Positions 23,471-37,405 of a stretch of 64,000 nucleotides of DNA are shown here, piece after piece. The notes under the pieces are model-generated. The model saw nothing but the letters and a program-made list of their open reading frames with translations, ran no database searches and had not been told where the DNA came from. Every line of letters begins with the position of its first letter. Position 1 is the first letter of the stretch. The stretch covers positions 7,334,116 to 7,398,115 of the forward strand of contig JACDOX010000004.1 of the NCBI GenBank assembly GCA_014549065.1, written 5' to 3'. The DNA is from Cardinalis cardinalis (lineage: Eukaryota; Chordata; Aves; Passeriformes; Cardinalidae). Both the position numbers and the translations under genes were made by a program.

Positions 23471-26400
23471 GAGCTNGTTACGGCATCATCTTTGTTGCAC
23501 CAAGGAGTAAATTGCATTTATTCAGTTGAATGTGAATTTTGTTTTCGTTTGCAACCTAAGCTAACCCCAGCATGTTGGGTTTTGGTTTTTTAAGTGGGTG
23601 GTAAGAGAGAACATGAAACTTGGAGCTTTTCAGATCTTGTTACATCCTAGAGAATTAGGTCGGGTTAATTTATGCAGTGTTCTAACAAGATGCGTTCAAA
23701 CCTTTAAATAGACTGTATTTAAGTATTGTTAATATAACTCCCAGTTACTCCAGTTTTCTTAGCAAGCCAGTATCTAAATGTTACTGTTTTGTCCCAGCGG
23801 TGATTAAAAATTAAGAATAGAAGTAGAAACTGCAACTGGAAATTGGTGGGAAACGTGCAATAAAACAAGTCCAATGCAAAGTATTTCCTAAAATTCTCAG
23901 CAACAGTTAAGGAACATGGGGGAGCATGTAAACAGTGATTTGTATTTTAACATGATGTGTTCCCCTGCTGAGTAGTATCTTCTGCATTGCTGACTCCACA
24001 GCAATGTCTGTTGAGGTGCTTTCCTCTGGGGAGGGGAGGGTTTGTCTGGAGCTTGCCTCCCTCTAACTTGACCTTGTCTTTCCCTTTTTCTCCTCCTGCT
24101 GCTTTTTTACACTTTTGTCTGAAAGACAGCTGGCTTTCCTAGCCCGCTCGCTCTGCTGGGCTGAGCTGCTGAGCACAGCACGTTCAGCGTGGGGAGGGCC
24201 TTCCCTTCTGGGCTTGGAGTTTTCTCTCTTGGTGGAAATCTTTTGTCTTGTCTGTCCCTTGATGAGGCCACCTCATTACTTACTTACGTACAAGGAGCAC
24301 TTGGCAACATCCCAAGTCCCAGCTGGGGTCCTGCAGGGCACAAACCCCCCATGGCGTCCCTAAGCATCAGCTGATGTCTGGTGTGAGGATCAGCAGAGGG
24401 ACAGAACTATGAAGATGAGGAGTACAGCCAGGCTTGGGACCTAGATGGTGCAATTAGCTGTGGCCATAGCACAGCAGTCTTTAACGAGGAATGGCTGTAG
24501 ATTGCTCTGAGATCCTTGGAAAGGTTCTGGAGAAGGACAGCACTGTTATTTATTCTGTTTGCATAGTTACTGTAACTTTCTTTCCCTTTTCCCCCAAAAA
24601 CCTAATCATCCTACATTTTCTGTTGCTGTGAGCAACATTTCCTGTTGTTACCCAGAGCTGCAATTCCAGTTAAATTCTCACTTTGTAAAGCTAATCTCTC
24701 AGCAGTGGGTGTGGGATTTCCAAAAGAAAAGGATTTGTGAAGAGCCAGTTTTTAAGATTTTTGTCTTAGTGGACAGTTNTGCAAAACTCTTTTTTTAACT
24801 ATTCACATTCATTATTGGTTGAAGGCTCTATCTTCATCTCTATTTATGGCACTTAGAAGACTTGTAGGTCTTTCATTCCCCTACGGAGTGCCCCAGTCCT
24901 CAACGTCTCCTTTTTCCGCTTCAAAGATGCCACATGTGTTGCTTTTTGCATCTGTACGTCAGACAAGCAGCCCGACTAGGCAGGTTTCGGGAACTGTTTG
25001 TGACCTGTCTATCGGGAAAATCAGCCTTACTCTTCCTTCCCCCTCTTTCACAGCCGCTCAACTTCCTCTCCTTCTTCTTAAAGTGTGTTGATGCTATCAG
25101 CCCCCTAATTCTTTTATCTCACTTCTCCTATCGTTTCCATTCTTCTGTCTGTCTCATGATTAGACTAGAAATTTCTCTGCTGCTGCTNGCCTCTTCCCTC
25201 CTGGCACATACTGTGGCACTGCCTCCTTTGGGATCTGGGGAGGGATGAGTACGGAGTTCATACGTGTTGAATCATGTCTTGTGATTGGCATCAGTTTGCA
25301 AAGGTAGAGGACATTGTCTATGGCAATTTTTCTTTCAATTAGTACCTTTAAAGTACTAATTCTCTCCCTCCTAGGTTGGAGGATGAGCAGGATGTCCCCA
25401 CAGGCTTGGGAAGGGAGGCACCGAGAACCTCCTGCTGAGGTTGCTCAACCTCCTTATGTTGTGACAAGGAGAGAGGTGCTAGGAGACAGGTAACCCTCTA
25501 TGTTTGATGTCACACTGTGCTTTCAGTGGGACAGGATAGTGATTCTCTCCCTTGGAAAACTTAGGCAAACTTTATAGTACTCTACAGTGATATCTAAGGT
25601 AAGTGGGGCAAGTGTCCATTTATGAGACTTAGGAAATAACCTCAAAATAAATAAGTCCCTAGCCTTCCTTCCCCCTAACAAAAATTATAGAAGTTATAGT
25701 ATAGTGGTGGCAATTTCCTCTTTGTCGTGTGTTCATCTAGAGGGCATTTCAGGNGAGAGACAAGATTTATTCTAAACAGATCAATCTAAGTTTCTGTGGA
25801 GCTTTAAATCTATGTAAATTTTTCTCATCCAGCAATGAACTGATGCAGCAGTGAAGTGCAGGACTNTTTGTAATGTATTTGAAACCTAGCTGTTTTCTGG
25901 ATGCAGCCAAATCCCATTAACTGTGATTTCCCTGCTTCCTTTTTCCTCCTGTTGAGCCTTCTGGATAGCGGCTTTTCTTAACAGCTTGTTTGTAGAATCT
26001 GCTACGAAATCTCCCAGTGGCTTCACTCTGCTCAAAGCAAGGGAAACTCTGGGAGCCTTATTACCTGCTTATCATCCAGTTTCCATTTCTGTTAGAAAGT
26101 CTGTTGGCCATAGACTTAAACAAGCTTAAATCTCTTTGCCTTCCATGTGGTCAAGCACAGCGGAGGTTGAAGTTCTTTTGGAGATTAAACTTTGCAGGTT
26201 TGTTAAGTGATGCATCAATCTAGACAGCATTTGTGTACAAAATTGCCTTCTTGAATTTCCTTGGAGCATCCTTAGGGAACCTTAAAAGTTGTCTGGAAGT
26301 TGCTAGCGAGTAAGCTCAAGCACCCTCTGTGACAGTGCCTTTGCAGTAGCAGGTTTTCAAGTCTGTGTTAAAAAATACAAAGTTGTTTTAAGGCTCTGTT

Positions 26401-29400
26401 CATTTCATTAGCTTTTCACTGATAGCTGCTGTAGCATTACTAACTGCTAATGTGATCCTTTAGTTTATTGCCCTGATTTTGTTANAAATTAAATTGGTGT
26501 CAGTGAAAGTCACTTCTGATCAGATGCTGTAGAAATGTCTTTTTTTTAACCTCTTTGCAGCTTTTGTACAATTAATGGGAACATACTGTTGCTTCTTGAT
26601 AAGTTCATTCATGTTTAATAGCTACTATTTGTGAGCCATATTTGGCTTTTAAGTGGATGTATCACAGCTCTTGAAGCATTTTGGTGGCTAAATAGCTGGG
26701 ATTAGACATTCCAATTGCTCTTGCCAATTGTTTTCCAGTGTTCATACTGAACTCTGTGTGTTACAAAAATATTTTTAGTTCTAGCCTTGTCGGATTTGTT
26801 TAAGGAGAAGAAATGTCCTCATTTTTCAGAGAAGTTTATCTGGGAGTGAGTGGAATTATATTAATGTTTTTTTCCCACTTGATCAAATTTTAAGTGCCAA
26901 GATGAAAGGCCCACTCTTACTTGCAAAAATAAGACTTGCTTTTGCAGGAGTGGAGCAATTTATCTTCTGTATCTGCTTTACTAATTGCAGCCTGTAAAGA
27001 CCCTAAAGAGTCCTGCTGTCAACAATTTCCTTACCACAACCAGGGAAAAATCAGATTTAAAATGCTCTTAACTGATGCTCCGTTCCACATTTTAATACCT
27101 CTTGATTACTGTGGTCACAGCATAAATAAATGCATTTGATTGCTTACCGGATCATGCAAGTGTTGGATGCCTTCCTCCCTCATCACAATACTCCTTTTAT
27201 CAAAGATAGCTGCTGTCATAAAGCCCCAAACTGTTGATTAGGTAAAAGGGAATACCATACATGGGAAAATAAACCAGCACCCACAAGGTAGCTTCTTACT
27301 AGAAAGTAATGAGATTTCTATTACAAAATACCGTTTGTTGTTTTCTATTTGAATACTTTTCAAAATTAATAATAAAACACTGAAAAATAAACTTGTTGTG
27401 CATTCTGGGAGAATGGCATGGTATAATTCTGGGAGAATTAACATGGGATATCTGTCTGTTTGGTTTTGAGTTGATTGCTAATTGGTTTCCACATACTTGT
27501 NCCATGAATGGGTTTGAAGCCCCTGTGGTGGGCTTGGACTAGTCTGGACCAGCTCAGACTCATTGCTGCCCTTCCCCATGCTGTTCATTTTTGTTAATGA
27601 TGTCCAGAAGGATGGCAGAACCCAGACAGTTATGATTAAGGAATTCTTCTCCTGGGATGCCCTGCTTGGACACAAGCATCAGTGAAGCCCTTTTTGCAGC
27701 GGTGATGTTGTAGGCAGCGGGACAGCGTGGGCAGGACGCTGTGGGTAGCACTGCACTGCTGAGGGTACGGGTGGCACAGCCAGACCTGCTCAGATGGCAT
27801 TGTGAGAGCGAGAGGTTAAAAGGACAGGGGTAAACCACGGTCTGAAACAGACTCTTGCACGGGGCTGGTCTGTTCTTGGGTGACACTCATTTGGTTGTGC
27901 AGCTCAAGTGCAGCAGGAGTTTCACCCCTGCCCGCAGGCTGACAATCACACGCTCAATGGGAAGTTACTTTTCTGCTGGGTTTTGCCCCCTGTGAGTGTT
28001 GTCATTGGACATAACAGAAAATTAAGGGGCAGAGGTTTGTGGGGTATCATAGCCTCTTCACCATTTNAAATAAATCTTCTGTGATTAATTCTCCATGGGG
28101 CAAAGGGAGAGAGGGGTTTGCACTCTAAAGTCTGGAGAATTTTTAGTATTTAATGCTAATTTTAACCCTGAAGCATTAGTGAATTAAGTAGAGCTCCAAG
28201 TGCTGCAGTTAGCCTTCAACAGGAAACACTGGATATCATTGCTGAAGGAGCGATGATAGCAGGGTGTTCCCATATGCATGCAGCAGCATTTCTACAAGAG
28301 CTAAAGCTTGGTATTTCCAAACACAAGTGGAAATGCACGTGAGTTGGTCACACATATTTTGGTTTTCAGTACAGTAGGTGGCAGGAGAGACAAAGTGACA
28401 GCTTGGCTGGAGTGGCTGCTGGTCCACCTGCCATAGTACCAAATGACGGTCTACGCCCAGTACTGTGGAATAAATGTGACATTGNATTGCCAGGTGCTTT
28501 TGTGAGGTCTGTCCTCTGCTGTGATCAACACAATGCCATAACAAGATGGGAACATTGGATACACATATTGCAATGTCCACGTGTTAAATGCCATAACGTG
28601 CACTTGTCGTGTTTTTGTACAATGTCTTCTGGTACACGTCAGGGACTAGAGGTTTTGTGGCAGCTTACACCAGTCCCAGTTACAACCACTCATTGTCTTT
28701 CTCTTCCTAGCTTGTCCTTGGCCAGGACTTGCCCCATGCCCTCTTGTGCCAGTGTTGGTGNTTATGAAGCTGACCATAATCTGCTTGATGGGGTAAAGCC
28801 AGTCAACAGCAAACTAAGCTAAAGACNGGGTTGGACTTTGTACAACTCAGCAGAAGCATTTCACCTCATGGTTGTGAAAACAGTGTTGAGGTAAAGAGAA
28901 AAGTGATAGGAAAAGGGACTGACAAATTCAGGCAATGGAGTGCACCCTTGATCACGCCTATCAAACAGGATGGATGACAGTGAAGTAGACACCAGCAACT
29001 TCTCTAAGCCAACAGCTGATAGACTTCAGGGCTTCTGATCTGCAGTTGCATAAAATAACCTTAAAAGCCTGAAAAGCTTTTTAAGTACATAAGAGTCTTT
29101 CCTAATGGAGAGGCAAACTGAAGTGAAATTAGTGTCATTTTCTCTTTGTCTCTTAGACACGTCTCCTTCTTTAGGTGGAAGGGATATTCCTCATCCCACT
29201 TCAGTGAAGGTGAACAGATTGTTTCCTTTCTTATTTATGGGAGGTTTGGTCTCCCAGCACCCCCAAGGACAAAATCTGCTCTGGTGCATGTGTAACTTAA
29301 GCAATGTCAANGAGGTTGTAAAACAGAGAAGGTGATTTGGCTCTGGGTTTGTAACTGGANAAAGGAAGAGCTTTTGTCCATTGATTTATAGGGAAATTAG

Positions 29401-32400
29401 TGCATGGCTAAAATATGCCCACCTGTTTGCTGTGCTTTTTTCCTGAGGATTGTTCCCTGAAGGACTTCTGGTCCTGGTGGAAACAACTTCATTGTGCAGC
29501 CCCGCCTTAGAGCCAAGAAGAGCACATAGTATATGACTCATACTTGTCAGAAGAATCTTTAGTATACATACAAGCTTCCAGTGATGACTTCAGTCCTCCC
29601 TTTTTATCTGTATTTGGACATAAAATTTGAATTCTGGCATATCAAAACATGCATGTATGATGGCATAAATTTTGCATCTTGCATAAGATGTCAAGCCCTT
29701 TTGTTCAACTCCATTACTTATAATCGGTTTCTGCGACCACTGGTTTTGTAAGATTGTTGTCAGTGATTTTTCAATAAATTAATGCTGATTTTTTCATTGA
29801 AGGTTGACTGAAAATTGAACTGGAGTTGAAGTTGTAAAACTGTTAGTGTAACGTAGTAACAAGGACAAGATATCTTCTGTCTTTGCTGGAGAGCCTAACT
29901 GCCCCATAGATAGAACCTGAGCACTTCATACTGATGAAAAAGGAAGGCAGGAACACAGTGATTTATTGAAGGTCATGGAGGAAACCTGAAAGGTTGAGAT
30001 CTAGGTCTCTTCTACCCCACCCTAGGAAGCTGAATCCTGTGATTTCTACAAGGGTGAAGTTTACTTCCTCTTCCCCTGAGAATGTGAGACTCTTCCCATT
30101 GGAAAAATATTTGCTCTTGTCACGGCAGGTACAGACACACATTACAAATTTAGANCCACGTTTGACTCATTGCCACAAAACCAAGCACATTTAGAGAGTA
30201 GCTAGCTATAGCTGTATTGTGCAGAATGAACAAGGGAAATGGTCTGAGGGGCACAAAAACCAGTTAGTAACTGCTCTGTTGTGGCTTTACCCAACTCTCT
30301 GAGTTGTATCTGGACCAGAGGAGGGACCTGGGCATGCACTGGGTTCAGGCAGCTTTTGGACTGCTCCATCCCTTGCACCCAGGACAGGTTTTTTCTCATA
30401 GAAAATCCATTTGCAAAGAATGGGACATTGTTGGCCAAATTTTCCTTGAATGGGCTGGTATCTTGCAGATATTGGTATGCTGACAGAAACGCTGTGGCTG
30501 CAAATAGTTAATTGGTTCTGTAACCAAGTTTAACTGTAGAGGGCTCTGCTTGGTGAAGAGGATCAGGAAGGAGTTCCTATTATTTTAAAGCACAAGATGT
30601 TTGAGGCTAATTATGAAAAACATTCCAAGTTGAAATACTCATTCTTTTAAATGAATTTCCATAAGCAGCTCATAGNCAGGTTTATGCTGCACTGAAAGAA
30701 GTCTGACTGCACTTTAATGTTGATACCTGGATTGGTGATTAGGAAAAGATTGTTAAACAACTGGAGTTTAAATACCAGTACTGCTTCCTTGTAATAATTT
30801 CCCCAAAGGCACATTGGTAATTCTGCTAAATAGAGAGTTTAATAGACTTCAATAATGTGTACTTGGGAGACCCTATACACAAAGGAATAATGCATAAAAC
30901 GTTCATTATTGTAAACTGCTACCTTTGCATGTAGAGAGGAATCTGTTGGAAGAGAACTGTTGTGTTGAGCGTGGCAACGTGTCAGGGTGTTAGCAGAGAG
31001 AAGTCATTGTCACCCCCTTACCTAATTCACCTGCTGTGGTTGAAGTTGCATCATTTTACTCAACAGTAAATGAATTATTTGAAGTAGAAATTAGTTTATT
31101 TTTTGAGAAGTCCTTTGAAAGCTGGTGGGCCATGGTGGTTCACAGGGCTTTGTTTTCTTTGTTATGCTGATTTAGTGTCAAGAGAAGAGGTACCTGGTTT
31201 GGAAGCATAGCATAACCCCATTAAAAACTGACATAAAAACGTTGACGTTAGAACAACACAAAGCAACTTTAGCAAGTGGCTCTAAGTGAGTTTAGTGTTG
31301 TATTTTGATTTCTTTTCGCTGCACTGCTGCTGATCGCCCTGATGGAGAACAGGTGAGAAGGAAGGAGCAGATGCTTTTGGTAGTACAGTAAGGCATTTAT
31401 CTCTTTTAATGAGGTAACAGCATTAGTGCTGACAAAATGCTGCAGATCCATATGTGTAATGGACTGCTGCTGTTTTTTGTAGTGCACACAGGTTGTTGTA
31501 CTTCTGAGCATTTGAATCTGCTGAATCACAGGTCAGGCTTTATCTCCTGTCTGATGCTGGGTTGCATTTTTGGTGGCTTATTTTTATTTTGTTCTTGTTG
31601 GTTTGTTTCTTTGTTTTTAACCATTTTATTTCCTGTTCCCTCCCCTTCCCTCCCCCACCCCCTGGCCCAGTCCACCTTTGCCTTTAATGTCCNGGAGCTG
31701 AAGCACTCCAGGATATGTATTGGGACAGGCAGAAGTGTACCCATTTTCCAAGTATAGGAGTTGATTGAAACACCACGTCCATTGCGGTGCAAGGGCTTCT
31801 CTATAACTGTGAAGAAGGAGATTGGTTATAGGTCTTTGAGCCTGATTTCTTTTGTCTAAGATGGGTGGAGGTTTTGGGCTGGGTGTTGTTGTTTCTTTTT
31901 TTTCCCTTTGCCCTCTGCCTGTTTCCTTTANAGCAGTGGCATAATGTCAGCCACACTAATCGTGTCAGCCAGTGACATTGAGTAACAAAGAGCTGCAGCA
32001 AAAGGGAGAGAGGTGGCTGTGGCACTGGACAACGAGCAGTAGCAGCTGGAGGGAAATCTGCAGGTTAGAGCATTCCTCTGTACACAATCTGTCCCTGTAA
32101 AAGTCATGTGCACAATTGTATTCAAAGTGTCCAAGGGAAGAAATGAGATGTGTGTCAATGGATATGTGTCCTTTATGTCTCACTTTTCAGATGGTAAGCA
32201 TTACAGCACACTACTATAATAGTATGAAAATAACAAAACTTCAAACAAATAAATCTAAATTTTAAAACGCTGGGAGGTTTTAATAATGTCTCTGTTAAAA
32301 ATTACTTAATAACCCCAGAACTCCCATCAAAACCTCCACTACAAACAGGCAACATAACCTAGACATTTGAGGTATGCTGTGTGTTTATCAGAGAGCCACA

Positions 32401-35400
32401 GAGTGTCACTTGGGCATCCGTGCTGATTCCAGGAAGAGAGCTTGTCGGTAAAAAAGATTCATCTGAATAGATCACGCACACACAAAAAAAAAAGTGGTTC
32501 CTCTTTCTTTTTTTTATCTGCATGCCCCTCCCATCCTGGGCTTCCCAACACCTGCTTGTGCTGAAAGAACATAAACAGAATTGCAAGATTCCTCAGCATT
32601 AACTGTTGCCTGACAGTCCCAGCTAAACACTGCAAGGTTATCCCTTTTTTCCTCTTCATTGTTTTTTCTTGCTCTCTGCCACACATCCAGTGAGTCTCTG
32701 CAGCAGCCTCAGATGGACCTCCATGTTTTTTGTGCTCTGCCATGAACCGAAAATCAGTTGTGTTCACCAGAGTTGAAATGAATCCAGAGTTGGGGGTCTC
32801 TCATTGCCCATCCCTGTTATGTTACTCTCGCACAGAGTGGGGGGACATGACTGAGGGCCAAAAAATTCACAGCTGGTAGGTGCACGTGCTGGCCCGTACT
32901 GAAGTATTATCAAGTAGCCACACCACTGAGTGGACATTTGGGTCAGGACTACATAAAGCTCCATTAATGCTTGTAACTTTGATTACATTTATTTGTTTAA
33001 CGCTGGAGAGATCCAAGGGTGTGCATCAGTGCTGCCCAGTCAGCATTCCCCACTGCTGAACTGAAAGCGTCATTCTGCAAAGCAACAGTCTCACTGGTGG
33101 CTTATTGCTTCCTCTTGCTCCTGACTGTCTTGAACTGGCAGAAAGTTATGGCCAACAGGTTAAAGAAAAGGTATTGTCTTGGGAAAGCTTTAGGGCTTTT
33201 AGAGCTTTTAGATCTTTTTTGGTTTTACACACACACTGACACCCCATTGCTTCTATAAATCGTCATTTCTACAGCACATACCAAAGATTTTCTGTGCTGT
33301 CTTATTCCAACAGTGAAACCAGAGTTCAGTTGCCTCTCTTCCAAGGTTGGGATTACAAAAACTTTACACTGTCTCACCCTCCTCTCTTGCTGCAGGCACT
33401 CCGGTCCAATAAATAAATACTTGGCCGAGTTTTACTACTCTTTACCCCTTTAACTAAAACCAAATGCCTTCTGCTTTGTTGAAGGCAAGTCATGCCTACT
33501 TCTGCTGCTCCAGCCAGCAGTTTCTCAACCAGCTTGGCCTCTCAGGGACTGATTAATTTTTAGTGACTCTGAAACAGTTACCAATCCTTTCTGTGATTGA
33601 TGTATGAAAAGAAAGTAACATTGTCCAGCGTTCTTAGGGAGACAAAATAGCTGGTCATGCCTTTTCTCAAGACTACAGATGACCCAACTTTGCTCTCATT
33701 TCTCTAATAAAACTGGGCTCAGAGTGCTGTGATGGAGGGCGAAGGGATAGGATGGAAGGATTTGACAAATAAGCAGATGATATTATGACAGGCTTCTGTA
33801 TTAAAGTTATCTACTCCTTTTTTATTTCCTTTTTTGTGGCCAGTTTATTAAAAATATTTTAGCACTTGGCACCACCTCTCAAGAGGAGAAGGTGCTGGTC
33901 TACTTGTCAGTACTGTTTCAGGGCAGACTTAGAGGTGATGCAGCCACAGGCTTGATGCTTATTTCTCATAGGAAATATGGGGCAAAGCCCTGATAGAGAA
34001 GGGCTGCTCATCAGCAACTGCAGCACTGGTGGGCCAAAGTGTGTTTGCCTGGCTTTCCTGGGTGGTCTCGTATGCAGCACATGGAAATAGATCTTTTGGA
34101 ATGTGAAACTGTGCCTTCTGCATTTCCCCCACAAGTATTTTATAGTTTTGACTGGCATGTGCATAGGAAATTGAGAATAATAGAAGAAAAAAATTATATA
34201 ACACTTCAGCTGTGCTTCTTTTCCATACCAAGGTTTTGCCTTTAAAGTAAAAAGACCAGTCTTGTGTTGTTGCAGAAGTCTTTTTTGAAAGTTTAGTGAA
34301 GAGTTCTTTTGATAAATGAGTAAAGATTTCTTCCTCCTGAACTTATCTCCAGTTTAGATAGTGGATGTGCTTAGAGAAATGGAATCTGATTTCTGATTTT
34401 GCAGAAACAGATTGTGAAGGGACTTTNAGTGTTTGGAGATTTTCTTGTTTTTCTTCCCTTTTTAGTAAAGATGTTATAAACCAGTAAGTATCCAGACTTT
34501 TTTAAGTCTCACACGTGAGGAGGAGGATGCTCTCTCAGTGTGGCTGCCATCTACTAACTAGTTTAGTGGTCATGGCTCTCAACATTTGGTGTAATGTAGA
34601 AGTAGCATATCTTTTAGATAGGTCCTTGCCAGCAGGACTCCCTTCTCCCTCAGGTTCAGCTGGGGAGCATGGAAAAGACAGCCTGCAGATGTAGAAGTTG
34701 TCCTTTCAGAGTCCCTGGAAGATCCAACTTTGGTCCAACTGTGAATCAGCCATTTAAGGCTGAGGATTCTCTGTACTGCTGAAGAAGTTGCCTCCCTGTA
34801 ACAAACAAAAGGATCTTTGCCTTGGAAGTGAGAGTTTAAAAACACAATCATGCAGAAGGGGCACTGCAGCTGTACATATGTTAGAGCAGTAATGCTAGAG
34901 TGTGGGGGGTGAATGAGCATGTGTGAGTCAAATAGAAATGTTTGCATTTCCCCCAGTTCTGCCTTCTGAGGTAGCTTCATTCTCCAAGGACATGGTCCTG
35001 CTTTTGTGAGGAATGCCTGAGGGCTCAAGTCACTTAGCTTCTGAGCTTTGTAAATCTAGGTATAAATGTTCTGTTGTTTGCAAGGAGCCTTGCAGTTCTC
35101 TGGTGGCAATATGTGTAAAAAGTATGCATGTGAAAAGTACCCCTGCCTTTGCAGTGGCTTTCAGATTAAAGATCTGCTTTGTTGACTCAATGGCTCCTTA
35201 GCCTGCTTTGTCAGCACTGAACATGCACTGAGATGCTTCCAGCCTCTTGGTTTCATCTAGCAAGAGCAATCTGTAATCCAGGGGTGTACAGGTAAGTGAG
35301 CTCTTGAGAGGTTTATGGAAAAGGAACGATGCATTCAGCATGATACTTGGAGAAGCTGAATATTCTGACAGTTTCCCATTGTGTCACACTATTCTGTTTT

Positions 35401-35459
35401 GAAAATTGTGCCTTCCAGTTATCCTCTCAGCAGAGCAAGGCAGTTCTCTTGGAGGGGCC
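23471..35459. other. Long unique non-coding stretch, no recognised gene or repeat
   Basis: AT-leaning DNA without a recognised transposon family. Scattered acceptor-like and donor-like sites occur, but the paired segments checked by eye have stops in all frames (for example 25,528-25,599). The 28.2-28.9 kb part is somewhat richer in CpG and CACGTG-like words (see findings). The rest shows nothing that I can name. Confidence 0.5.
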
Positions 35460-35690
35460 CAAAAAGTGTACACTTAATTGCTTTACAAATGATGTGAAGT
35501 CTTGGAATGCAATCTAGCCATTGCTCATTAACTAGCTGGACCCATTAAACCTGGACAGTGAGCAGGACTGAGTCGTCCGCCCTTGATTGCAGGCAGCTAA
35601 TGGAGCTGTGGGAGCAAGCTGTGACTGCAGAGTGGAATTGGCAGTAGACTCCCAGCAACCCTCCCTGTTTTGAACTTGCTTTACACTCCA
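35460..35690. promoter_or_regulatory. Segment resembling a conserved non-coding element
   Basis: The segment is balanced in composition and complex in sequence. It is dense in homeodomain cores (CTTAATTGC, CATTAACT, CCATTAAAC, GCTAATGG) and includes the palindrome GTGTACAC at its start. Vertebrate developmental enhancers often look like this, but no conservation data were available. It has no coding frame. Confidence 0.25.
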
Positions 35691-37349
35691 TTTAGACTTC
35701 TGACTTTGAGACAGATGATTTCAGAGCAGTGAGGAGGGGGGAAGGCGGAGCATGGAAAGCATTGTCTTCCCATATGTGTTAGCTTTGATCAGAAGTTAAA
35801 AACGAATCAGAATTCAAATGGTACTGGTAATTTGACATTCAGACCTGCAGAAGCAGAGGGATTTGTCATCTGGCCATGGTTGGCTTTGATTATTGATTGG
35901 TACTCATGCAGATGGTTCCATTACACAACACTAAACAAAAAAAAAATTGCCTAAACAATGTGATTTGGCATCTCCTTGGTGGTTATTAGCTCAGAGAGAA
36001 TCAGCTGATCTTAAAAAGCCCATATAGAGGTGGTTTGGAACCCATGAAGCACATCTTGTCTTGCAAAACAGCATGGTAGTGTTTTCTTGCATCTTCAGGC
36101 CACTCTAGCAGCACAGGAGAAAACAAAAATCAATAATTGTTGAGATTTTGGTGGGGTTTTTTTTTTGTAGTAGCTTGAAATAAAATGAGGATAGTTGGGA
36201 TTTGCCCAGGAAACTTGAAGTGTTTAACCTTCTAAGCAGAAAAGTGTTTAACCTTTTAAACAGCTCCTCAACTGGAGATGGATACAGCCCTCACTAAGTA
36301 GTGTTTACCTCTAGAGCACTCTTGGCGCTGTGCCGGAGCATTGTTTCAGATGAGCTTGGGCTGCTGTCTGAATCGCTAGGATCTCATCCTTCAGCACTCA
36401 CATGCCTCCCATCCAGTTGTACTTTGTGCCCAGCCTTATTTACCTTGTGGGTTTTGCCAAGATCACAGCTTGGTGGTGTGGCTTTGGGCCCAGTCAGACC
36501 ATCTGTCAAGAAGAAGGGGAGGAGAAGGTAGTGGTTTTTACATGTTGCTTGAAGAAGCACATGTCCAAATGNGCTTTGAAATCTTTTTTCTACTTGCTTC
36601 TTCAGTACTTTCAAGGTGCTGTGTATTGTGGAATATTTTTATGTTGTGCTGCCTTCTTTCCCTGTTGTGGAGAGATCATTTCATTTCTAGTCTGGATTCG
36701 TACATTTTGTTTGTGCTGCTGGCAGATCCTATTAACACCCACTTTTCACTGATATTTAAACTTTAAAAGATAAAATAAAAATCTTTGGTGTCATGGAACA
36801 CTGACTTGCTTGTAAAATAGTTCTATATACCAGAGATGCTATTTAAAAATATTGTAGGAGTCTAGTAATACATTAGCATTTTATGCATTTCACTCTGAGC
36901 AGTCCCAAAGTGCTTAAACTGTAGTGCACACATGCAGCCCTGTGGAGATGCAGTTCTCAGGACAGGGGCTGTAAACCAGCCCCTGCATTTGCTGATGGAG
37001 GGATGGGTGCAAACAGCTTCAAGCAAAGCAGCCAGAATAAACTGCCTGCTGGGGGAAAATGCCACGTCTAGGTGTATAACTCCCAGGAGTTCAGCTCGGG
37101 ATGCTGTCAGAGTTGCCCGCCCTGGGATCACGATGCTGTGTGTGGACCAGGACCCCCTTAGCCTGAGTTGCCCTGGGTTTTGTCANAGCCTCAGGTGCAG
37201 GCCCCGACCAGCACTTGAGGCTGGATATTTGAGCAAGTGCCCTCACGGGCTCTGTGTTNAGAACTTGTTGCCTTCAGCACTCTCCAGTGGACTAACAGCA
37301 GGTAACTCCTTTGTTTGTCAGCAGCCACGATGGAGCTGTGCAGCTGCAG

Positions 37350-37405
37350 GCCGGGCTGGGCGCGGCTGCCTTGCGGAGCCGTGCGCGGGAGCAGCGTGCG
37401 GGCNG
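37350..37405. promoter_or_regulatory. Small CpG-dense patch
   Basis: Nine CpG dinucleotides fall in about 53 bp (CCGGGCTGGGCGCGGCTGCC and the sequence following), in surroundings with very few. It is much shorter than a formal CpG island. It could be a relic or core of an unmethylated promoter, or a locally GC-biased segment. A 171-codon plus-strand frame (36,932-37,447) crosses it, but that frame looks like a by-product of low stop density in GC-rich DNA. Confidence 0.4.

Noticed and set aside
25528..25599. Splice-flanked 72-nt segment (acceptor TGTGCTTTCAG, donor AAG|GTAAGTGG)
   Set aside because: All three frames contain stops, so it is not coding. It could only be a non-coding exon, for which there is no further support.
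34579..35028. 149-codon minus-strand open frame
   Set aside because: No family resemblance and no splice context. Its length is within the chance range for this window.
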